A stretch of DNA of 64,000 nucleotides from Iodobacter arcticus (lineage in GTDB: Bacteria; Pseudomonadota; Gammaproteobacteria; Burkholderiales; Chitinibacteraceae): NCBI RefSeq assembly GCF_042664895.1, contig NZ_JBHTBQ010000046.1:1-64000 (forward strand), given 5' to 3'. The stretch's first letter is position 1. Each line of letters starts with the position of its first letter. Of the stretch, positions 35,847 to 44,242 are shown piece by piece. The position numbers and the translations under genes are program-made. The notes below the pieces were generated by a model. The model was not told the origin of the DNA. It saw nothing but the letters and a program-made list of their open reading frames with translations, and did not search any database.

Positions 35847-37601
35847 TTAAAACGACAAGGTAAAAGAGCCGTACCAAATACAAGGGGCGGCATCCATCCC
35901 TTCTGGCTGGAGCAAGGGCGTGGCAACGCTTAAATCAAACTGCGCTTTTTTCCACTGACCACGAAAACCTAAAGCCGTACCTGCCAGTTTATTTCCGGCA
36001 AGCATCACATCACTTGGGCCCCATACCCGGCCATAATCCAGCCCCCAATAGGCCTGTAAACCCAGACCTTCAGGCATCGGCAAGGAGGTGCTTAATTCAT
36101 TACGCAGGTAGTAGCCGTTTTCTGCCATCAGGACAGCATCACCATCAAAACCGCGCACATTACTCCGCCCGCCAATGGCGATTTGCTCATTAGAAAGCGT
36201 GGTATCCGGCGTTGATTGCCCGTGCAAATTAAAATTGTATTGCACGGCTTGGGCTGCAATCTGGAAAGGCACCGCCACGCCCAAATCCAGCGTAGTAATG
36301 CTTGGGCGCAGCGTTAAACCATTGGCCATTTCTGCGGGATAATCATCCTCTGCATCGTACCAAGCACGGCCACTTTTATAATTCAAACCCAGATCAAAGC
36401 TTGCCGCGCCGATTAACTGGCGATAATTCATACCCAACTCTTGCTGGGTAGTACGGCGGCGCTGCACCAGCAGCTCCACATCATCTAAATAACTATTTGA
36501 GCGACGCGAGCTAAGCGCTGTAGACACAGAAAACCGCGCCGAGCTGCTACGCAGCAGCTGATATTGCCAGCGCAAATCAGCGCTTTCGCTTTCGCCGCTG
36601 GATAAAAAGCGCGTAGACGTACCCGCCACCCATTGTGCGAATTTGCTACTGCTGTATGTGCTGGAAAAAGTATGGTTGCCCCAGGGAATGCTGTAGCTTG
36701 CCGAAACAGACTGGCTTTGATGATCGTTATCTGGATTTTCAGCATTACTATTAAAAGACAGATTCAAAATATCATTCAGCCCCAGTGCATTATCAAAGGC
36801 TAAATAACTGGACAACTGCGTGCGCCCCAAGGACGCTGATCCACTATTATCCAGCGTTAATCCCCCGCGCAAGCGCTGCAATAAATCACCACTTTGGCGA
36901 TCGATAAAAACGACGCTAGTATCCGGCTCTGCTCCTGGCTCTAAGCGAGTCACAACATGCTGGCTGGGCAAGCGATTCATTTGCTCTACGCCTTGCTCCA
37001 GATCATGCACATTCAGCACATCACCCGCACTCATTAGGGGCCAGCTTGGAAAGGCATTTACCCAAGTGCCCCAGCGCGTATCATCTTTCCCTCCATCTTG
37101 CATCCGTACCCCGGCGATTCGCCCCAGATGCAATTGCAAATTCAGCTCGCCACTTCCCATATTTTGGGGCGGAACCACCACACGGGATGTGGCCAAACCA
37201 AGGCGCAATAACTCTGCATCAGCTGCGGCAGCAATATGGCTCAACCCACGCACACCCGCACATTGCCCAAGATAATGTGTAAAAACCTGCTGATTTAAAG
37301 ACTGCAATAGCCAAGAAGGAAGCGCCGCCTGAGTAGACGGCGCCAGCATGTTAATTTTATTAAGTGCAAAGCAAGGCTGCTCAATGGGCAGCGCCGTAGA
37401 GATTTGCGGTAAATCTGCGGGCTTTAATGTGGCCGCTAAAGGAGCAAGCGTCTGATTTAAATCCCGCGCCCTATCCTCTTGCCTTTGCAAGGCATCTGGA
37501 GCAAGGAGCTGGGCGGGAGTTAACTCACTAGCGATAACCAAGGGCGAAAAAAGACAAATAGAAAAACGTAAAGCACGAATAACAGTAGACATGAGGGGCA
37601 C
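35847..37601 (-). CDS. fhaC: FhaC/CdiB/TpsB outer-membrane transporter
   Basis: A 584-residue TpsB protein that would secrete FhaB across the outer membrane. It has a signal peptide (cleavage near VIASEL) and a linker helix with RQEDRARDLNQ. Two POTRA-like domains follow, roughly residues 80-250, with LNKINML and the GRIAGVRMQDG segment. The rest is a 16-stranded barrel ending in the terminal aromatic signature GSFTLSF. The NVRGFDGD block near residue 482 is the conserved L6 motif (VRGY/F). It is 99 bp upstream of fhaB on the same strand and is probably cotranscribed with it. The ATG at 37592 (MSTVIRALRF) is an alternative start. Confidence 0.93.
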   Translation of the reverse strand: MPLMSTVIRALRFSICLFSPLVIASELTPAQLLAPDALQRQEDRARDLNQTLAPLAATLKPADLPQISTALPIEQPCFALNKINMLAPSTQAALPSWLLQSLNQQVFTHYLGQCAGVRGLSHIAAAADAELLRLGLATSRVVVPPQNMGSGELNLQLHLGRIAGVRMQDGGKDDTRWGTWVNAFPSWPLMSAGDVLNVHDLEQGVEQMNRLPSQHVVTRLEPGAEPDTSVVFIDRQSGDLLQRLRGGLTLDNSGSASLGRTQLSSYLAFDNALGLNDILNLSFNSNAENPDNDHQSQSVSASYSIPWGNHTFSSTYSSSKFAQWVAGTSTRFLSSGESESADLRWQYQLLRSSSARFSVSTALSSRRSNSYLDDVELLVQRRRTTQQELGMNYRQLIGAASFDLGLNYKSGRAWYDAEDDYPAEMANGLTLRPSITTLDLGVAVPFQIAAQAVQYNFNLHGQSTPDTTLSNEQIAIGGRSNVRGFDGDAVLMAENGYYLRNELSTSLPMPEGLGLQAYWGLDYGRVWGPSDVMLAGNKLAGTALGFRGQWKKAQFDLSVATPLLQPEGMDAAPCIWYGSFTLSF

Positions 37602-37971
37602 GAAAAAGGGAGTGTTTTTTTAAGGCGGAACAATGGCTTTAAAAAGCTAAACACATGTTTAACATTAAATAATAATACTCTTATCTTGCATAAGCAGTAA
37701 ACATTGCATCGCCCTTAGATGACATAAAAACAACAAGAGCATGACCGTATCAGCCCCCACACTACACTTTGCCCCCACCACAAAAGTGCTATGTTTTTAA
37801 AAGAAATTTTTCTCATCACTGAGAAAAAACAGGCTCAGACAGAATAGGAGCCTATTCGGGCATAAACAATTACTTATAATGAATAACACCTAGTTATAAA
37901 AAAAACGATTGTAATTTCAAAAAGAAAGCCCTTTAATGCCCGGCAATACTCAGTAATTTGGAGAATAAAGA
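37602..37971. promoter_or_regulatory. Divergent AT-rich intergenic region with dyads
   Basis: This 370-bp spacer separates divergent fhaC and a lipoprotein gene and must hold both promoters. Two dyads are visible: TTTTTCTCA / TGAGAAAAA (37807-37828) with a TCAC loop, and GAATAGG / CCTATTC (37842-37857) with a two-base spacer, which looks like an operator. I could not place -35/-10 boxes with confidence. Confidence 0.4.
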
Positions 37972-38517
37972 ATGAAAAATCGTATTTTGGCAGCGCTTAC
38001 CCTAGGCCTGTTACTTAGCGCTTGCGGCCAGAGCCGTGAAGAGGAATTAAAAGAGCAACATAGCAAAGGGGCCGAGCTGGTTGAAGATAAAGCGGCCATG
38101 GCAAAAGGCCTTGGTGATGCGCTCCAGAAGGATGGCAAAGATGCCGCACGAAGCATTACGCAAGGCGTAGGCGGGGTAATGAAAGGAATGGCGCAAGGTG
38201 TTGATTTCGTAGAAGCCGACTTCAAAATTCAATTGAGCGAAAGTGCAAAAAGCAAGCAATTAAAAGCAGAGCGCGCAGTACTACAAGAAAAAAATGCCGA
38301 TGGCCAAAAGGGCTTAAAAGTTTATGTACTAAGTGAGCAAGCATTTAATGGCAAATTGCAATTACGTGCACTGGATGAAAAAGGCAATGAGCTCGGCCGC
38401 AGCCAAAAAGTTGAGCAGACACTTGCAGCGGATGACGCTAACTATGTTGATTTTCGCTTTGATGCCGCAACGCCGCTTAGCCGCGTGGCCCAGTTTGTCA
38501 TTTATTCGACGCAATAA
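37972..38517 (+). CDS. Hypothetical lipoprotein
   Basis: A 181-residue protein with a lipoprotein signal (LLLSAC, lipid-modified Cys at about residue 18). A charged helical region with Gly/Ala-rich AMAKGLGDALQKDGKDAARS and GGVMKGMAQGVDF follows. The C-terminal half forms alternating strands (KVYVLSEQAFNGKLQLRALD, and FRFDAATPLSRVAQFVIYST), suggesting an immunoglobulin-like or beta-sandwich domain. The ribosome site is TTGGAGAA. It is divergent from fhaC and monocistronic. The function is unknown; a role in the CDI system is not implied by sequence. Confidence 0.8.
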   Translation: MKNRILAALTLGLLLSACGQSREEELKEQHSKGAELVEDKAAMAKGLGDALQKDGKDAARSITQGVGGVMKGMAQGVDFVEADFKIQLSESAKSKQLKAERAVLQEKNADGQKGLKVYVLSEQAFNGKLQLRALDEKGNELGRSQKVEQTLAADDANYVDFRFDAATPLSRVAQFVIYSTQ

Positions 38518-39132
38518 CTGCCCCAATAATTCTTTTTAAAGAAGGGCCTGCGCCGCTAAGAGTAAATAAAGGCACAGTTTGGCAAGCTGGCTCTACTGAC
38601 TTGGTGCATCCTTCCAAACAGCAGCCGATGCTCATTCACCATGGCAAACCTAGCCGCTTCAACAACAGCATATCAATTCCCTTCGTGGGAGCAACTTTAG
38701 CCGTAAAAGCCCTGCCTGTTAAAAACCCGCTTACGCTGAGCAAGCTACTGCTAAGTACTTGCTACCGTTCAGATTTAGTTAACAAACACACAAGCTCTTT
38801 GTTATGAGTTGAATCACTGGCACTTATTTTTAGCTAATACCAATCCTCCCCTTATCCCTGGAAAGCAAGCTTGGCTTGTATTTAAAAAGAGCACTTACGG
38901 CTTTTATTAACCACGCAAAAAAAACGATACATGGCATCACATTGCGATGAGCGACCTGTTTTTTAAGTTTTACGCCCTAATTTTAGGTAAAACTGAGCAA
39001 AACCTCACTTTTCTACTCCAATTATCTCTAATACCAAAGAACTTTTGACCAACAAGAAACAATTTGATTACTGTTTTGTTTTAAGCTGAAATAGCTCCTG
39101 CCACGCAAACATTGGCAACCAAGGAGCACGAA
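38518..39132. other. Gene-poor spacer
   Basis: About 615 bp with low GC and no frame with convincing codon use. A short open frame at 38601-38807 has no ribosome site and no recognisable features. The last 100 bp probably hold the promoter of the next gene. I see no RNA gene or repeat in it. Confidence 0.5.
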
Positions 39133-39501
39133 ATGAAATATGCACGATTAGTAAAATACATTGTATTTAGCTTATTCATCACAAGCTTTACACACGCTAG
39201 CTTGCTTGAAATAAAACACACTGAAGAATTTAACAAAATGAATCCAGTGGTACAAAAGGGCGATCATTTTATTGAGTTTTCACAGCCGCGCCTTCCATTC
39301 CTTAAAAAAGAAAAAACCACCAAAATAGCAAATTGGCAGCAATTAAGGGCAATAGATACGGCGCTCAATGCCACCACACCCAAATTCAGCAATCCAAATA
39401 CAAACAGGCAGCATGGCTCTGCTCCAGAACCGGAAACTTATATCTTAATCAGCCTTGGCATTCTTGCTTTAATTAGCAAAGGTTTGCATAGAACAAAATA
39501 A
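39133..39501 (+). CDS. Short PEP-CTERM-like exported protein
   Basis: A 122-residue protein that starts at the ATG after a perfect AAGGAG ribosome site (39121-39126). It has an N-terminal signal segment (YIVFSLFITSFTHA). Its C-terminus is PEPETYILISLGILALISKG followed by a short basic tail. A PEP motif, one hydrophobic segment and a basic end make up the PEP-CTERM sorting signal read by exosortase in Gram-negative bacteria. The mature part is only about 75 residues, basic and Lys/Thr-rich. No exosortase lies in the window. The role is unknown; such proteins are usually tied to the envelope or to exopolysaccharide. Confidence 0.65.
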   Translation: MKYARLVKYIVFSLFITSFTHASLLEIKHTEEFNKMNPVVQKGDHFIEFSQPRLPFLKKEKTTKIANWQQLRAIDTALNATTPKFSNPNTNRQHGSAPEPETYILISLGILALISKGLHRTK

Positions 39502-39521
39502 TTTACTTTAAAATAGCCCAT

Positions 39522-39549
39522 AAAAAAACGCCCAACTGGGCGTTTTTTT
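39522..39549. terminator. Bidirectional terminator
   Basis: AAAAAAACGCCC AACT GGGCGTTTTTTT: a GC stem with a four-base loop and A/T-runs on both sides. It serves the PEP-CTERM-like gene and the convergent pgpA. Confidence 0.92.
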
Positions 39550-39562
39550 ATTTAATAGAAAT

Positions 39563-40069
39563 TTACAGAGGATAAAAGTGCTGAATCGCCAGCAAAGCTA
39601 AAATGGCATATGCCGCAGCAAGGATATCGTCAATCATCACGCCTATGCCGCCAGGCACCCGCAAATCAAACCAGCAAATGGGCCAAGGCTTTAAGATATC
39701 AAAGAAACGGAACATCGCAAACGCTAGCCCCCAGCCAACAGCGCTCACCGGCACAAAGAGCAGTACCAGCCACATCGCCACAATCTCATCGATCACAATG
39801 CCGCCATAATCGTGCACACCCAGCGTTTTACCTGTTACTTCACTCGCCCAGCAGCCGATCACAAACACGGGCAGACAAAACCACGCAATCGCTAAAGGAG
39901 AAAGCCATTGCATCAAAATGGCGTAGATCGGCAAGGCTGCGAGCGTACCAAACGTGCCAGGTGCTTTTTTAGCTAAACCACTACCAAAGCCAAAGGCAAT
40001 AAAATGCGCAGGATGAACGAGTAAGAAACGCCATGTTGGGCGCACTAAAGGGGCTTGTTTATGACTCAT
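39563..40069 (-). CDS. pgpA: Phosphatidylglycerophosphatase A
   Basis: A 168-residue inner-membrane lipid phosphatase that makes phosphatidylglycerol from its 3-phosphate. I use the ATG at 40069 (MSHKQAPLVRP), because the longer frame to 40126 lies inside thiL. Family marks are FGFGSGLAKKAPGTFGTL near the start, the acidic VHDYGGIVIDEIVAMW core, and FRFFDILKPWPI with the late GGIGVMIDDILA. There are four hydrophobic segments. It overlaps the thiL end by 11 bp, the usual thiL-pgpA coupling in proteobacteria. Confidence 0.93.
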   Translation of the reverse strand: MSHKQAPLVRPTWRFLLVHPAHFIAFGFGSGLAKKAPGTFGTLAALPIYAILMQWLSPLAIAWFCLPVFVIGCWASEVTGKTLGVHDYGGIVIDEIVAMWLVLLFVPVSAVGWGLAFAMFRFFDILKPWPICWFDLRVPGGIGVMIDDILAAAYAILALLAIQHFYPL

Positions 40070-41018
40070 AGGCGAAATGATCAAATCCATGAAAAGTAAT
40101 GGGTAAAGGCTGCTTATTAGCATCAAGTAATTGCACGGTATGGCCGGGAATTATTTTGCCAACGCAAGTAAGCCCTAAATTGAGCTCGACCCCTAGGGAA
40201 ATAATCGCCTTATGCTGATCGGGTGAAGCCGTAAAACACAGCTCATAATCATCCCCCCCAGCCAAAAATGCTTCTTGGCGCAGCGACTCGGGCAAGGCAT
40301 GAAGGTCCTCAGCAAAAGGCACCGTTTCTAGCCACACCTCAGCACCACAAGCCGATTGCTCACAAATATGCCGCAAATCAGCCAATAAGCCATCAGAGAT
40401 ATCCAGCGCGGCGCTGGCGATGCCGCGTAAACGCTGGCCTAGCGCAATACGGGGGGTGGGTAGATCCAGACGCAAATCGCAGCGCTTAGCAAGCTCGTCT
40501 ACCAGCTTAATACGCCCAGTACGATGCATCACCGCCGCTGCGCCCGCCCCCAAGGGACCAGACACCCAGATTTCATCCCCCAGCCTTGCTCCGCTTCTAA
40601 GCAAGGCCTGACCACGAGGCAAGCTTCCGGCAATTTGAATCGCAATAGTCAGCGGGCCTCGGGTCGTATCACCCCCGATCAGCGAGATATCATATTCATC
40701 GGCCATCGCCAGTAAGCCTCGGCTAAATGCCGCCAACCAAGTCTCGTCGATTTTAGGCAGCGCCAGCGATAGCGTAAACCAGCTAGGCGTTGCACCCATC
40801 GCAGCAAGATCAGACAAATTAACCGCCAGCACTTTACGCCCCAAGCGCTCGGGATCAGCATCGGGGAAGAAATGCCTTCCTTCCACCAGCATATCGGCAG
40901 AAATCGCCAGCTGATGACCTGCGGCGACAGAAATCAGGGCTGCATCATCCCCCACACCTAAATCGGCATTTTTGGCGGGGCGTTTGAAATAATGAGCAAT
41001 CAGATCGAATTCGTTCAA
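40059..41018 (-). CDS. thiL: Thiamine-monophosphate kinase
   Basis: A 319-residue ThiL that phosphorylates thiamine monophosphate to the diphosphate cofactor. Visible are the N-terminal MNEFDLIAHYF, the metal/ATP region LGVGDDAALI and SADMLVEGRHFF, VLAVNLSDLAAMGATP, and the C-terminal ALDISDGLLADLRHI and AGGDDYELCF motifs. The length is normal. It is the first gene of a two-gene operon with pgpA. The spacer to nusB holds a terminator, so it probably has its own promoter at 41019-41080. Confidence 0.95.
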   Translation of the reverse strand: MNEFDLIAHYFKRPAKNADLGVGDDAALISVAAGHQLAISADMLVEGRHFFPDADPERLGRKVLAVNLSDLAAMGATPSWFTLSLALPKIDETWLAAFSRGLLAMADEYDISLIGGDTTRGPLTIAIQIAGSLPRGQALLRSGARLGDEIWVSGPLGAGAAAVMHRTGRIKLVDELAKRCDLRLDLPTPRIALGQRLRGIASAALDISDGLLADLRHICEQSACGAEVWLETVPFAEDLHALPESLRQEAFLAGGDDYELCFTASPDQHKAIISLGVELNLGLTCVGKIIPGHTVQLLDANKQPLPITFHGFDHFAYES

Positions 41019-41084
41019 AGCGTTTTCAAATCCACAAGATAGATAAGGCGCAATACAGAGCGTGTATTTTCAATAATTGTAAGC

Positions 41085-41113
41085 AAAAAAAGACGGGCTA
41101 GGCCCGTCTTTTT
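41085..41113. terminator. Terminator between nusB and thiL
   Basis: AGACGGGC TAG GCCCGTCT is flanked by an A-run (T-run on the minus strand) and a T-run. It ends the rib-nusB transcript coming from higher coordinates. Confidence 0.9.
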
Positions 41114-41129
41114 ATCAAACTAAACCTCA

Positions 41130-41597
41130 TTAACCATGACGTTTAGCGCGTCCTGCACTCACTTCTTCGCTACGCACCAGCGCCGCTAATTTATCCAGCA
41201 CGCCATTAACAAATTTATGACCATCCAAGCCGCCAAAGGTTTTGGCCAACTCAATCGCTTCATTGATAATCACCGGGTATGGTGTTTCTGGCATAGAGAT
41301 AATTTCATAGGCAGCCACACACAATACCGATGCTTCCACCATGCTGACTTCATGCATTGGGCGATCTACATGCGGAGCCAATGCATCTTGCAAGGATTTC
41401 ATATCCTTGATTGCACCAAACAGGATAGAACGGAATAGTTTTTCGTCAGCACGGGCAAAGCTGGTATTGCTTTCACGCAAGAAGGCTTCAATATTGCCTA
41501 CATTATCACCAGCCAACAGCCATTGATAAATGCCTTGTACGGCAAATTCGCGTGAGCGGCGACGGGCTGATTTTGGTTTTGCTACTTCTTCGGTCAT
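41130..41597 (-). CDS. nusB: Transcription antitermination factor NusB
   Basis: A 155-residue all-helical RNA-binding protein of the rRNA antitermination complex, which binds boxA with NusE. The family features are the basic ARRRSREFAVQGIYQWLL start, FRSILFGAIKDM, and the conserved INEAIELAKTFGGLDGHKFV followed by NGVLDKLA. Its ATG overlaps the ribH stop by four bases, so the two are translationally coupled. A short basic tail (GRAKRHG) ends the protein. Confidence 0.95.
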   Translation of the reverse strand: MTEEVAKPKSARRRSREFAVQGIYQWLLAGDNVGNIEAFLRESNTSFARADEKLFRSILFGAIKDMKSLQDALAPHVDRPMHEVSMVEASVLCVAAYEIISMPETPYPVIINEAIELAKTFGGLDGHKFVNGVLDKLAALVRSEEVSAGRAKRHG

Positions 41598-42067
41598 GCT
41601 TGTAATGCCTTTAATAAATTCGCTGTTTCTACGGCGACACGCGCTGCATCTGTGCCTTTTTCGAGCACACGCACTTCTGCTTGTTCGTCGTTTTCAGTGG
41701 TTAATATGGCGTTTGCCACAACAATACCGTAATCAAGTCCAATACGGCTTACACCGGCGCCTGATTCATTGGCAACCAGCTCAAAATGATAGGTTTCGCC
41801 TCGAATCACTGCACCCAAAGCAATCAATGCATCAAAGCGATCTGATTCGGCCATCGCAGCCAAAACCAGAGGGATTTCCAAAGCGCCCGGTACGGTGGTG
41901 ATCAGCATATCTTGCTCAGCCACGCCCAGTGTTTTCAGCTCTGCAACGCAAGCATCGCGTAAACCTTCGCAAACCGGTGTATTAAAGCGGCTCATTACGA
42001 TGCCGATCCGTAAACCATTGCCAGCAAGATTAGGTGCAATAAAAGGAATATTTGCAGCGACGCTCAT
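41594..42067 (-). CDS. ribH: 6,7-dimethyl-8-ribityllumazine synthase
   Basis: A 157-residue lumazine synthase, which condenses the ribB product with 5-amino-6-ribitylaminouracil in riboflavin synthesis. Key parts are IGIVMSRFNTPVCEGL, the VPGALEIPLV loop, and LGAVIRGETYHFELVANES, which carries the catalytic His. It overlaps ribB(A) by one base (TAATG) and nusB by four bases. Confidence 0.95.
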   Translation of the reverse strand: MSVAANIPFIAPNLAGNGLRIGIVMSRFNTPVCEGLRDACVAELKTLGVAEQDMLITTVPGALEIPLVLAAMAESDRFDALIALGAVIRGETYHFELVANESGAGVSRIGLDYGIVVANAILTTENDEQAEVRVLEKGTDAARVAVETANLLKALQA

Positions 42068-43173
42068 TATTTTTTTCCTTGAGATAGTTCAAAGCCAGTA
42101 ATTTCCAAACCAAAGCCCGTCATGCTTGGGATACGGCGCTCTGGCGACAATAGGCGCATTTTACCCACACCTAAGTCTTTTAGCATTTGTGCACCAATAC
42201 CATAGGTGCGCAAATCCCATTTCTTATTTTCATTTAAGCCTAATTCCGGCAAGGCGCGAGCCAATAAATCATTGCCATCCTCGCTTCGGTGCAAGAGCAC
42301 CATCACGCCACAGCCCGCTTTGGCAATCGCCTCCAAAGAAGACTTCACATCCCACGAGTGCCCAGTCTGACCTAAATCCATCCAATCGATCACTGATAAA
42401 GGTTCGTGCACACGCACCAGTGTTTCGGTGTCGGCGCTTGGCTTGCCCTTAATCAGCGCCAAATGGCTGGCTGATGTGAGCTTATCGCGATAAACCGCCA
42501 GCTCAAATTCACCTGCAAACGTAGTAATCGTGCGACGCCCTGCGCACTCCACAAGGGTCTCGGTACGGCTGCGATAATGAATCAGGTCGGCGATAGTACC
42601 AATTTTTAGCTGATGCTGTTCAGCAAATACTAAAAGTTCAGGCAAACGGGCCATTGTACCGTCGTCATTCATGATCTCGCAGATCACGCTGGCAGGCGTT
42701 ACACCGGCCAGCGCGGCCAGATCACAGCCCGCTTCGGTATGCCCTGCTCTAACCAACACCCCGCCTGGTTGCGCCATAATCGGAAACACATGCCCTGGCT
42801 GCACAATATCGCTGGCTTTAGAATCAAAAGCGATGGCTTTTTTAATAGTTAAAGCGCGATCATGCGCAGAAATGCCGGTCGTAACCCCAACCGCCGCTTC
42901 AATCGAAGCGGTAAAGTTAGTTCCAAAGCTCGATCCATTGGCGCGAACCATAGGCGCAAGGCCCAAATGAGCACAGCGCTCGGCATTGAGCGTCAGACAA
43001 ATCAGGCCGCGCCCATGCTTGGCCATAAAGTTAATCGCTTCTGGTGTCACAAAGTCTGCGGCCAGCACCAGATCGCCTTCGTTTTCTCTATCTTCTTCGT
43101 CAACCAGTACCACCATGCGCCCGGCGCGTAATTCTTCAATAATTTCTTGGACTGGGGAGATATTGACGCTCAT
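42067..43173 (-). CDS. ribBA: 3,4-dihydroxy-2-butanone 4-phosphate synthase with degenerate GTP cyclohydrolase II domain
   Basis: A 368-residue protein from the ATG at 43173, which has an AAAGGTG ribosome site; the frame stays open upstream to 43380 but without family similarity. Residues 1-200 are a full RibB domain with VVLVDEEDRENEGDL, FMAKHGRGLICL, and the PGHVFPIMAQPGGVLVRAGH-type block ending in HTEAGCDLA. The C-terminal RibA-like domain lacks the zinc Cys cluster of active GTP cyclohydrolase II (ECLTGD…RCDC). Here that place reads HSWDVKSSLEAIAKAGCG. It should therefore supply only the RibB activity, as known for several proteobacterial RibBA-like proteins. First gene of ribBA-ribH-nusB. 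I see no FMN riboswitch upstream. Confidence 0.9.
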   Translation of the reverse strand: MSVNISPVQEIIEELRAGRMVVLVDEEDRENEGDLVLAADFVTPEAINFMAKHGRGLICLTLNAERCAHLGLAPMVRANGSSFGTNFTASIEAAVGVTTGISAHDRALTIKKAIAFDSKASDIVQPGHVFPIMAQPGGVLVRAGHTEAGCDLAALAGVTPASVICEIMNDDGTMARLPELLVFAEQHQLKIGTIADLIHYRSRTETLVECAGRRTITTFAGEFELAVYRDKLTSASHLALIKGKPSADTETLVRVHEPLSVIDWMDLGQTGHSWDVKSSLEAIAKAGCGVMVLLHRSEDGNDLLARALPELGLNENKKWDLRTYGIGAQMLKDLGVGKMRLLSPERRIPSMTGFGLEITGFELSQGKK

Positions 43174-43525
43174 AGCCGCACCTTTAAGATCACTAAACTT
43201 CAGTATAAGTAACTCAGCCTTACCCGTTTCTGCGTCTTTTCTAGCCATCTCAACGCTATTCAACGGGTAGTAAGCCGCCATTGTCCCAGATCGGCAGGGG
43301 ATAAACCATAAGCAAGCCGTTTTTCTCAAGTGTAAAAATACGCCTGCTATATAAAATTCAGCATTCAAATGATATGCCAATCGGGCAAAACGCTTTCTTT
43401 CAACTGACTGCTCTGCTATCCTCGCATCCTAGTTTTACTCTATTGCACTTATTAAAACGATGGATTCACGAGTTATTTAATTCATTCCATTCGCTATTCA
43501 TAAAACAAGCCAGACGATTGGAATA
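43174..43525. promoter_or_regulatory. Divergent spacer between ribBA and the APE cluster
   Basis: About 350 bp that must contain the promoters for the leftward rib operon and the rightward APE operon. The half near apeC (43400-43520) is AT-rich. I could not place promoter boxes with confidence, and no riboswitch core or strong dyad is evident. Confidence 0.35.
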
Positions 43526-44242
43526 ATGATTCAATTTCAGATTGCCAAATGGGCAGCATGGGCGCCTGGCCTGCATGAGCAAGCATCATGGCTAAGCTGG
43601 CTAAAGGCTCCGGATTTTCATTTCGAAGATGAAACACCCCGCTTAAGTGAAATGCCTGTGATGCTGCGCCGCCGCGTCGGCCGCTTAGGCAAAATGGCCT
43701 TGCAAGTGGCTTATTGGGCCAGCGATGAAGTGGCGCAATGCCCTGTCATTTTTGCATCCCGCTATGGCGATATCGCCCAATCTGTTGAACAACTCAATCA
43801 ATTAGCGCAAGGCAATGCGCTTTCCCCGACGGCATTTAGTATGTCGGTGCATAATGCTATTTCTGCTTTATTTTCAATTGCCCGCAAAGATACCGCCAGC
43901 TATACCGCGATTGCCGCAGGCCAGGAAACCATCGAAGCTGCCTTCATCGAAGCCATTGCACTGCTAGCCGATGGCGCAAGCAGCGTGTTGCTGGTTTATT
44001 ACGACGAGCCTTTGCCATCTCCCCATCATGTTTTTACTGATGAGCCTGAATTTGCGCACGCCTTTGCCTGCCAGCTCATCCGCTCAAAGCAAGGATTTAG
44101 CCTGAGTAGCAGAGCGAGCGAAGAAACCAGCCACAACAATCTGCCCAGCAGTATCGCCGCGCTGCATTTTTTGCTGTCCGGACAGCGCGAGTATCAACAC
44201 ACCGTGGGCACGCGGACTTGGGTCTGGCAAAACAATGCTTAA
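43526..44242 (+). CDS. apeC: APE ketosynthase chain-length factor-like protein
   Basis: A 238-residue thiolase-fold protein, about 60% of the length of a ketosynthase. It covers the N-terminal KS half, with LRRRVGRLGKMALQVAYWA, FASRYGDIAQSVEQL and SPTAFSMSVHNAISALFSI. Where a ketosynthase would have its active Cys, the segment reads TAIAAGQETIEAA, so it cannot condense by itself. In the E. coli APE system ApeC acts as the chain-length factor for ApeO, and this gene holds the same place at the head of the cluster. It overlaps the following acyltransferase by eight bases. Confidence 0.85.
   Translation: MIQFQIAKWAAWAPGLHEQASWLSWLKAPDFHFEDETPRLSEMPVMLRRRVGRLGKMALQVAYWASDEVAQCPVIFASRYGDIAQSVEQLNQLAQGNALSPTAFSMSVHNAISALFSIARKDTASYTAIAAGQETIEAAFIEAIALLADGASSVLLVYYDEPLPSPHHVFTDEPEFAHAFACQLIRSKQGFSLSSRASEETSHNNLPSSIAALHFLLSGQREYQHTVGTRTWVWQNNA

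Noticed and set aside
38601..38807. 68-codon open frame in the spacer
   Set aside because: No ribosome site, no recognisable features and unusual composition; likely noncoding.
42067..43380. Longer 437-residue RibBA
   Set aside because: The extra 69 residues have no family similarity, and a good ribosome site precedes the ATG at 43173.
43174..43525. FMN riboswitch before ribBA
   Set aside because: I looked for the conserved RFN core on the minus strand and did not see it.
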